64,000 nucleotides of DNA from Onchidella celtica (Eukaryota > Mollusca > Gastropoda > Systellommatophora > Onchidiidae): the NCBI GenBank assembly GCA_963931925.1, contig OZ007567.1:95660176-95724175 (forward strand), read 5' to 3'. The first letter of the stretch is position 1, and the number at the start of each line of letters is the position of its first letter. Under the pieces are notes generated by a model. That model was not told where the DNA came from and did no database searches. It worked only from the letters and a program-made list of their open reading frames with translations. A program made the position numbers and the translations under genes. Of this stretch, positions 57,426 to 64,000 are shown piece by piece.

Positions 57426-58950
57426 TAACAAACGGCATTATCTTAACTTCGATATCAGGAGCTTAACTTTATAAAAACCGATTTTGCGCTAAATACTTTA
57501 AATTTCTGTCAGCCCGAAAGCCCAAGGCTGAGGCCCTAGAGAAAGAATTTTTTTCTCGTGTAACGAATTGTTGTTTTTAACGAAGATAATAAGAGAGTTT
57601 AAAAAAAACTAAATAACATATTTTTCTTTTGTAGTTTGTAGATGTTTTCTTGCCATACCAATTTCTATCATTTTGGAGTGCTCACGAACTTTGCCAATAC
57701 ACTATGACTGCAGCTATTAGTCCAACCACTGACGAACTAATACCCACCTCACAAGCAACATTTCCAAAAACGAGGACATGAAACTACAAATAGAAGAACA
57801 GACAATAGATATAAAGACAATGTCAACCAGGCCGATCGATCAGACAAACACTTGGGATGTTTGACCCCATGCCCCCACCCCCACCTCAACCGCACCTAAT
57901 CAAATTACGAAATTCGCGCCAGCAAAAACAAAAAAGGCTTTGACAGTTCTAGTCCAAAATGGTTCGGGAGTCCAGTGATCGATAGAACAAATCTTTTGTC
58001 AGGATGTGGAGAAATGGAAAGAGATAACTGGTGTGAGACTACTCTGTCTTTTGGTGTTACGAAAACACTTTGCTGTGAGCAAGATATCGAGGGATATTTA
58101 CGATAATCATTATTGTATGCGAGATTTTGCCGATTTTGAGTTTTTGTCATGAAAGTGGTTCTGTCTCTCCTAATTTCATTATGTTTAAGTGTCATATCAG
58201 TGTTTTTGTTTGTTTGTTTTTTGTTTTTTTCTTTGGGGGGGGGGGGGGGGGGCATCTTTACGCAAGTTTCAATTTTGAAGCGTATTGAACAAACCCTGAT
58301 TTTACACATTTCTTCAAACTTTCAGTCCCCATTTTCTCGAAAAGGCAAAAATACACAATAACGTGCAACAATAATGGAATATACCCGATGATCTGTTTTG
58401 CCCGATGAATCTTATGAGTTTAATGAACGTCTTCAAATGCGTCCCCCACCCCGGAAAGAGAGTTTTTAGGAAGGAATGGGGGGAAGGAGACAGAGACATC
58501 TTCTGTGGTGGCCAGCGTTTGTGGGCGCAGCAAAACTTTGGCCGATTTCTTCTTCTTCTTGATGATTTTTTTTTTTTTTTTAACGGCGGAATTAATGACC
58601 TGATCTGAGGCCAGGGATTTTTGTTTCATGAGAGTATGTGTAGAGCGGGGGCGGTAGGAGGGTGGGGGAGTGAGGATTGTTAAGGCATTCACTGAAGCGT
58701 TCCGTACACATAGGTGACTGCCAATGGATAGCCTGTTTTATATCTCCCATGAGTCACTGGAAACTTCGTGATGTTGGTGCATTTCAGTTAAAATCTTTAG
58801 TAAACCTGCTCTTGTTATTTTGTTAATATTTTAATTATTGTTTTGTTTTTAGTTCACGAAACGACTGAGGAAGTATTGATTAAGCATTTGCCAGAGCGGT
58901 CAGCTGCTGTATGGGTATGTAACACCACAGATGGTCATACATTACTGAAA
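57426..58950. other. Long stretch without recognisable genes
   Basis: G run at 58236-58252 next to a T-rich tract. No domain-bearing frame. Confidence 0.5.
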
Positions 58951-58953
58951 AGG

Positions 58954-59033
58954 CTGTTGTTGGAGGAGCGTGGAATTTACCATTATAATCTATAGATCTA
59001 GTTGAGCAGTGAGCAAAGTCCAGTATTTTCTCT
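58954..59033. repeat. M1 repeat copy
   Basis: CTGTTGTTGGAGGAGCGTGG, then ATTTACCATTATAATCTATAG, GTTGAGCAGTGAGCAAAG and CAGTATTTTCTCT, in the family order. Confidence 0.6.
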
Positions 59034-59688
59034 CCTCAGCTGTATAATTAACGACTGTCCCGCGGACCTAAGGACAGCATATGGAAATAAGGAATATCTA
59101 CTGATTGAACTGAGTACTTTTGAAGTTCAGTAATAGGTATAAACAAAAGAGAATTTTATGAAATGAAGAAAGCACAGTAAAGACATGAACAGGACAAAGG
59201 CAATACAAGAAACAGTCCTCTATTTCTGTGTCGAGTCAATAGAAAAGAAGTTAACTCGTTGTTTAGATTTGTGGGTGGACATGATAAAACTGGGCTAGAG
59301 GTGAAATTTTTATACCTCTTAAAAAAAATCAAAATAAAATATTTCTAAGATGATTTTAAACAAAATATTTTCACTGAATGAAGGAAAATGGCTAACCTTC
59401 CAATTTGTAAAGTCTCAATTTCCATTGAACATTTTTTTTCCCTTTGGAGAATTTGATCTTTCACTTTAAGAACCGATTTCGTCAGATCCACTCATATTTG
59501 ACTTCAGATAGATTGTCATTCAGAATTTACGTTGTTGGCGTAGTTTCACATTGATATAGTAGGTATTTTTCGGTCGAGTGGTGTGACCGTCGTTTTTACG
59601 TCATACTCTGTGGTATGTGGAGCAGACAAACAGAGTAGGCTCGTAACTTCGCTGTCATGTCTTTCGGAGATTAGATTTGGGGTCAAGA
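59034..59688. other. Non-coding stretch, nothing recognised
   Basis: AT-rich; no supported frame. Confidence 0.5.
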
Positions 59689-59925
59689 AGCCGTTCATTC
59701 ATTCGTTCATTTGTTCGTTCGCTTATTCTTTCGTGTATTGTTCTTCATCACTCATTCATTCTTTCGTTCGTCCATTCATTCATTTGTTCACTCCCACATT
59801 TATTTCTTCATTCATTCTACTCACCCAGTTATTCACCCGTTTTCGTGCACTCATTCATTCAAACATTCATTCAACACATTGGCCTAGTTATTTATGTATT
59901 CTTTCGTTCATTCACCGATCCTTTT
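59689..59925. repeat. Degenerate (ATTC)n array
   Basis: ATTCATTCGTTC-type sequence with many substitutions; clearly older than the arrays at 56.7-57.4 kb. Confidence 0.85.
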
Positions 59926-60993
59926 TTTCAATTTACATATTGTTGATAACGCCCCCTTGCCCCGGTGTCCTAAAACTAGAGAAGGTTGTGTTGTGTTGAA
60001 CAACTCGCGTCACACTGAACCAATTTGCACGAGATTTCTCGCCCGGGGGCTAAAAACAGCGCTGATCTACGAGAGCGTGAAGTGAATTTTCTGGGTGTTC
60101 GGTAAACACATTTAGTTTTGTTGAATGTGGAACACGAATCTTAGGGGAGGGGGGGGGGCGGGAGATTGGAACAGCTGGGGGGGGGGGGGGGTAAAGTGAG
60201 AATTGTGACATATTGTGTAGCAACAAGTTCGGTTCAAGTTTTGCGGTTGTGAGTATTGGTGAAGTTTAGGAGAAGAGTAAGATGTTTTTTACCAGGTTAA
60301 AGTAACCCCAAGGTCTAAGGTCAAACTTTCGAGGGCTTGAGGAATCAATGCATTCGTTGTTTGGGAGATTCAGACAGGTTGGTGGAGGTGGCAAAGACTT
60401 AGAGCCTTAGAGAGTTGGGGGAGACGAGAGAAGAGATGGAGTGAGGGTGTGAGACAGCAAGAGGCAAAGAAAGATGCAGGGAAAAAGGAGAGTAAATAAA
60501 TTAATGAGAAAAGGAGAAAAAAAGCATGAAAGACAGGCAAAGAACTGAAGAAAGAGCGAGCGTGAGGTCTTATGTGTGAGTGGGGGGGGGGGGGGGGGGA
60601 GGAACATGAGTATGAGGAAGACTAAGAAAATCGCAGATGGAAAGAAAGAAACAAGAGATATATACAGAGGAAAGAACGCCCACTCTACCAGTACACCGTG
60701 TGTTCTAACTGGGCGCGAAAAAAATTTGGTATTCTGTTTTGAGGTTGAATATTAGATGTTTTACACTACATGCGCGTTCATCCGAGGCGGAGTTCATTTC
60801 CGGGGATTTCCCACTTTTTCTGTTGTTTTTCCTACATCAAAGACATCGCGGTTCGTTCTCCGGCTTTCAAGTAAACCACTCAGGCCGCAAACGGATTGCG
60901 AAAACCTCTATCTGATGATTCCTCGTGGTGGTTGTAGTTGTTAGGTTTTATTTAATAGTATGAATTTTCTACGTTATATTGATTTATTTCATA
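59926..60993. other. Non-coding stretch with G homopolymers
   Basis: G runs at about 60147-60158, 60178-60191 and 60581-60599, and purine-rich DNA at 60410-60660. No gene recognised. Confidence 0.5.
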
Positions 60994-61039
60994 CTAGATG
61001 ACCTACCAGGCATTGCCCGGAATAAACAATCATGTGCTC

Positions 61040-61093
<54 letters not shown>

Positions 61094-61401
61094 ATAAAAG
61101 TAATAAACTACAGTCTTGCTTCAGAACTCATGCGCACCAAACTGAACGCTTGATATGGTTGCTTTTTATGACATGCACGGTACTATAATATTGCGAAACA
61201 AACATGCAAAAACACAGATGTTACATGCAATAAACATGGTTATTTTTTAAAAATACATGATTGAAGTAAACAACTTTTAATTATAGCCATCATCTTCCTT
61301 ATCTCAATTGCCACCTTCCTGCCAAATTTAAGGCCTGGAGAGTGTATAGATTGGTCAGTTAGTCATGCCAAAGGTTGCAAGTTACTGAAATATATAATAG
61401 A
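60994..61401 (-). mobile_element. Non-autonomous Helitron, copy D
   Basis: 408 bp in minus orientation: plus-strand CTAG at 60994-60997 (3' end) with the CAGGCATTGCCCGG stem region just inside, core C12 followed by (TC)n (61039-61088), and the TCTATTATAT start at 61401. Element-strand flanks are A (5') and T (3'). Confidence 0.87.
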
Positions 61402-61448
61402 TAGTTCTGTGTGGGCAGCTGACTTCCAGGGCATAATCAGAAGACTCT

Positions 61449-61452
61449 TTCA

Positions 61453-61484
<32 letters not shown>

Positions 61485-62229
61485 GTTCGTCCATCAGGTA
61501 TGATGGTGACCTTAACAACACCAGAGGAATAAAGAACAGAAATTGTTGAGAATTTTCAACACATGGACAATAAAGAGAAGTAAAGGACACAGAGGACAGA
61601 ATGGAAAGACTGTTCTTTCATGACTTATGGCTTCTCATGTGACTGATAAGTCCTATTTTTGCCCTGCAGACCCTTCCGCATAAATGACCAGAGTGCTCCG
61701 TTGGTTCAGTACCACTGGGCCTTTTCTTGCGCCGTTCTCTTTTTTTTTGATAGCCTGCTGGACTCTGTCAGCTTCCCATGCTTTGCTGCCTCTGGTAAGG
61801 GCCGCCCTCCAATTTGCACGATCAAGCGAGAGCTTTTCCCACTCACTCACATCAATGGCAAAGGCCTTCAGTGATTGCTTGAGAGTGTCTTTGTAACGTC
61901 TCTTTGGGGCCCCAACATTCCTCGTTCCATTGGAGAGCTCAGAGAAGAAGATTTGCTTAGGGAGTCTGGAGTCGGGCATTCTGACAACATGTCCTGCCCA
62001 ACGTAGCTGAATTTTTTTCAGGTGGCAGAAGATGCTCAATTCCTTGGCACGATTGAGGACCTCAGTGTCTGGAATTTTATCCTGCCATTTGATCCTTAGG
62101 ATCTTCCTAAGGCAGGCCAGATGAAAGTGATTTAGTTTTCTGGCATGCGATTGGTACACTGTCCAGGTTTCAGCCCCATAGAGTAGGGTGGGAAGGAACA
62201 CAGCATTGTACACTTTCTTCAGAATAATA
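61449..62229 (-). mobile_element. 5'-truncated LINE insertion with target duplication
   Basis: TTCAGAATAATA occurs at 61449-61460 and 62218-62229, bracketing a minus-strand LINE 3' fragment of about 757 bp with an (AAT)n tail (61461-61485 on the plus strand). A 12-bp direct repeat plus 3' simple-repeat tail and 5' truncation is the classic product of incomplete reverse transcription. Confidence 0.75.
61617..62217 (-). pseudogene. LINE reverse-transcriptase C-terminal fragment
   Basis: Begins KKVYNAVFLPTLLYGAETWT and continues with HFHLACLRKILRIKWQDKI, RWAGHVVRM and RRYKDTLK, paralleling residues of about 850-1000 of the LINE at 1190-4321 but clearly a different subfamily. The in-frame reading to the stop at 61653 loses the zinc finger. 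The finger appears in a neighbouring frame as GRVCRAKIGLISHMRSHKS up to about 61618, with a damaged first cysteine, so there is a frameshift near 61690-61720. Residues read upstream of KKV belong to flanking DNA and not to the LINE. Confidence 0.8.
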
Positions 62230-62387
62230 CACTCATGTTGAATGTCACAAAGAAAACCTGTGAGGAGTAAATTGATGTGTTTTTGTTGAAGAAGACAGGT
62301 CACCTAGTATGGTGCAAGGTTACAATGCTGGAGGGGAAAGGAGTGGTAGTTTGAGGAGCACTAAGAGAGCGAACAGTTTACAAGAAG

Positions 62388-62452
62388 ACAAACTGACCAT
62401 GACAAACTGACCATGACAAACTGACCATGACAAACTGACCATGACAAACTCA
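62388..62452. repeat. 14-bp tandem repeat, ~4.5 copies
   Basis: ACTGACCATGACAA repeated without spacers and without substitutions. Confidence 0.93.
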
Positions 62453-62460
62453 GAAGCGGC

Positions 62461-62525
62461 TGTTGTTCGGGGCGCGTGGTATTTCACAATACAAGCCATT
62501 CTTGAACACTGAAAACAACCCAGTA
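62461..62525. repeat. M1 repeat copy, interrupted by Helitron E
   Basis: TGTTGTTCGGGGCGCGTGG, ATTTCACAATACAAGC, GAACACTGAAAAC and CAGTA. The family continues CAGTATTTTC; here the Helitron starts right after CAGTA, at an A/T step, so it inserted into this copy. Confidence 0.6.
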
Positions 62526-62836
62526 TCTATTATATATTTCAGTAACTTGCAACCTTTGGCATGACGAACTCACCAAACTATACACTCTTCAGGCCTTAAA
62601 TTTGGCAGGAAGGTGGCAATTGAGATAAGGAAGATGATGGCTATAATCAAAAGTTGTTTACTTCAAGCATGTATTTTTTAAAAATAACAATGTTTATTGC
62701 TATTTAACATCTGTATATTTGCATGTTTGTTTCGTAATATATAGTACCGTGCATGTCTTAAAAAGTAACCGTATCAAGCGTTCAGTTTGGTGTATAATGT
62801 TGTGGTGCTCATGAAGTTCTGGAGCAAGACTGTAGT
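62526..62836 (+). mobile_element. Helitron copy E, 3' end missing
   Basis: Starts TCTATTATATATTTCAG after an A and follows copies A-D to GACTGTAGT near 62836, where similarity stops before the core microsatellite and the terminal hairpin. The 3' third and the other half of the M1 copy are absent, so a deletion removed the junction. Confidence 0.8.
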
Positions 62837-63744
62837 GTGATAACGTGAGGTAGAGAAAGAGAGCGTAAATTGGAATCAGCAGAACGCTTTTTCCGACTTC
62901 CAGTGTTACCTCAATTCCCTGTCGTTCACTGCGAAACTTTTAAAAGGCAGAGTGTGATGTTTAGGGGCACCAGTTTGAATTAACTGATTAATTCCTGCAA
63001 GCCGCTCTGAGCGGCTCAGGAGTAATATGCGGAGTTTAAAAAATATCCAACGCAATACAGTTCAGACAGGACATTCTGGGTTAAATGTCTAATCTGTTGG
63101 CCATGTCCCAAAACTTCAATTGGTGAAAAATTCCTTGCTTTGTTGAGAGGAAATCATGAGGGCTTCTGGCCAATTTTATAAACTGCCGGAGAAAGTATCA
63201 GTTAAAGCAGACGTATCTTACCCTCTTCCCTCCTAGATCCTCCCCCCACCCTTTCCCCCCCCCCTCCTCTTTTTCCTTTCACCTTTACATTCTCAGTAGG
63301 GGGTGAACAAAAAAGAAAATTAATAAATTAACGCCCGATAAAATTTTTACCTAGTTACGCCACTATTTCTTGTACTGAATCTGCGAACTTGGAGTTCAGG
63401 TGGACACGCTCACTTTGTTCACACGTATTTTAAATGGAATTGTGCGCTAACCCGACATGTCGTGTCCCGTATACACGGAATTGTTAAATCTAATATCCTT
63501 TACCCCAAAATATGTGGCCTGTTTAATGAGCCGTACTTTATAATTTGACCTAGATGTTATTATTAATTTGTTCTCGAACGCATTTCCAAGTGCTTTGTTA
63601 CAACATTTAATCCTCAGCCTACTTACAAAGTCATCTGTTACTAATGTTGTTAGTGTTGATGGTGATGGTGGGATGGGAGAAAGGGGAAGGGGCGGTGGCG
63701 ATGATGATGGTGGTGGTAGACGTGATGGTTGTGGTGTGTACACA
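62837..63744. other. Non-coding stretch with C-rich tract
   Basis: C runs at about 63241-63269. GATGGTG-type purine-rich DNA at 63655-63735. No gene recognised. Confidence 0.5.
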
Positions 63745-64000
63745 AATGCCAGGGCCGCACTGGCCGAATTTGATCGGCTGTCTAGTTGAAAAGTGAAGTC
63801 ACAACTCTGAATTCCAATGGCGCAATAATATTGAAGTTCAAAGTTGTGACGTCATCATCTAGCTATTCGGCCGATCAACTGTTCAAACTCAATGTCGTGA
63901 CGTCAACCTCTAATTCATCGACTGATCAAAAATCGGCCAGTGTGCGCTATTAAAACTCAATGGTTTAGTTGGATGATGACGCCACGACACTGAACTTCAA
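63745..64000. repeat. Alternating inverted ~50-bp units with CRE octamers
   Basis: A unit with TCGGC, CTAGTTG/CTAGATG, GTGACGTCA (or variants) and AACTCTGAA/ACTTTGAA phrases occurs about four times in alternating orientation (63774-63825, 63829-63883, then 63884-63940 and the window end), forming adjacent inverted repeats. Perfect TGACGTCA at 63847-63854 and 63898-63905. It runs off the window. Related to 49055-49150. Confidence 0.65.

Noticed and set aside
61653-62303. Reading the LINE fragment as a complete 216-residue gene starting at its first Met
   Set aside because: The first ~30 codons lie outside the inferred insertion (beyond the 12-bp duplication); it is a truncated retroelement copy.

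Overview
This is a repeat-dominated 64 kb window of an animal nuclear genome. It has no operons and no prokaryotic gene organisation. The evidence is eukaryotic transposons of five kinds, very long tetranucleotide and dinucleotide microsatellites, tRNA-derived SINE-like sequence and metazoan-type splice signals. The repeat flavour (RTE-like LINEs with C-terminal zinc fingers, a Mag-like Ty3/gypsy element, piggyBac, Helitrons carrying internal microsatellites, ATCT/ATCC/TC arrays) suggests a mollusc, probably a gastropod. That assignment is inference from style, not from a host gene. I find no convincing host protein-coding exon; the best hints of host-type genes are a THAP-like first exon near 27.1-27.5 kb and a CpG-rich segment near 33.8-34.05 kb.

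Layout. 1-5 kb: an ATCC microsatellite, then an essentially intact RTE-like LINE (minus strand, 15-bp target duplication). 5.5-6 kb: three tandem 154-bp units. 6-14.8 kb: no genes. 14.8-19.3 kb: a decayed LINE 3' end, a TTAA-flanked MITE, a short MITE and a deleted LTR retrotransposon with identical 80-bp LTRs and a 5-bp target duplication. 20.5-25.8 kb: a GAGT array, two Helitrons joined head to tail, a 420-bp MITE with a CTCF-like motif, and a piggyBac element with TTAA ends, terminal inverted repeats and six copies of a near-perfect 20-bp palindrome. 27-29 kb: the THAP-like exon and a MITE/SINE cluster. 29-46 kb: mostly sequence without genes, G/C homopolymers, an ATCT array, a 55-bp tandem repeat and a 228-bp TTAA MITE. 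47-52 kb: a third Helitron and a dense stack of MITEs and fold-backs. 52.8-57.4 kb: 23-bp minisatellite, TC array, GAAA/ATGCAT minisatellite, ATCT array and a compound ATTC array. 61-63 kb: two Helitron copies in opposite orientation around a 5'-truncated LINE, with tandem 14-mers. The end of the window holds alternating inverted units with CRE octamers.

How the parts relate. The coding sequences belong to selfish elements. The LINE is the only one whose main frame is uninterrupted. The LTR element has lost RT, RNase H and the integrase core. The piggyBac transposase lacks the middle of its catalytic domain and is frameshifted in a C8 run. The Helitrons and MITEs are non-autonomous. Several observations concern DNA signals rather than proteins: palindromic site clusters, repeat-borne CTCF-like and CRE motifs, hairpin arrays and hypervariable microsatellites inside Helitrons.
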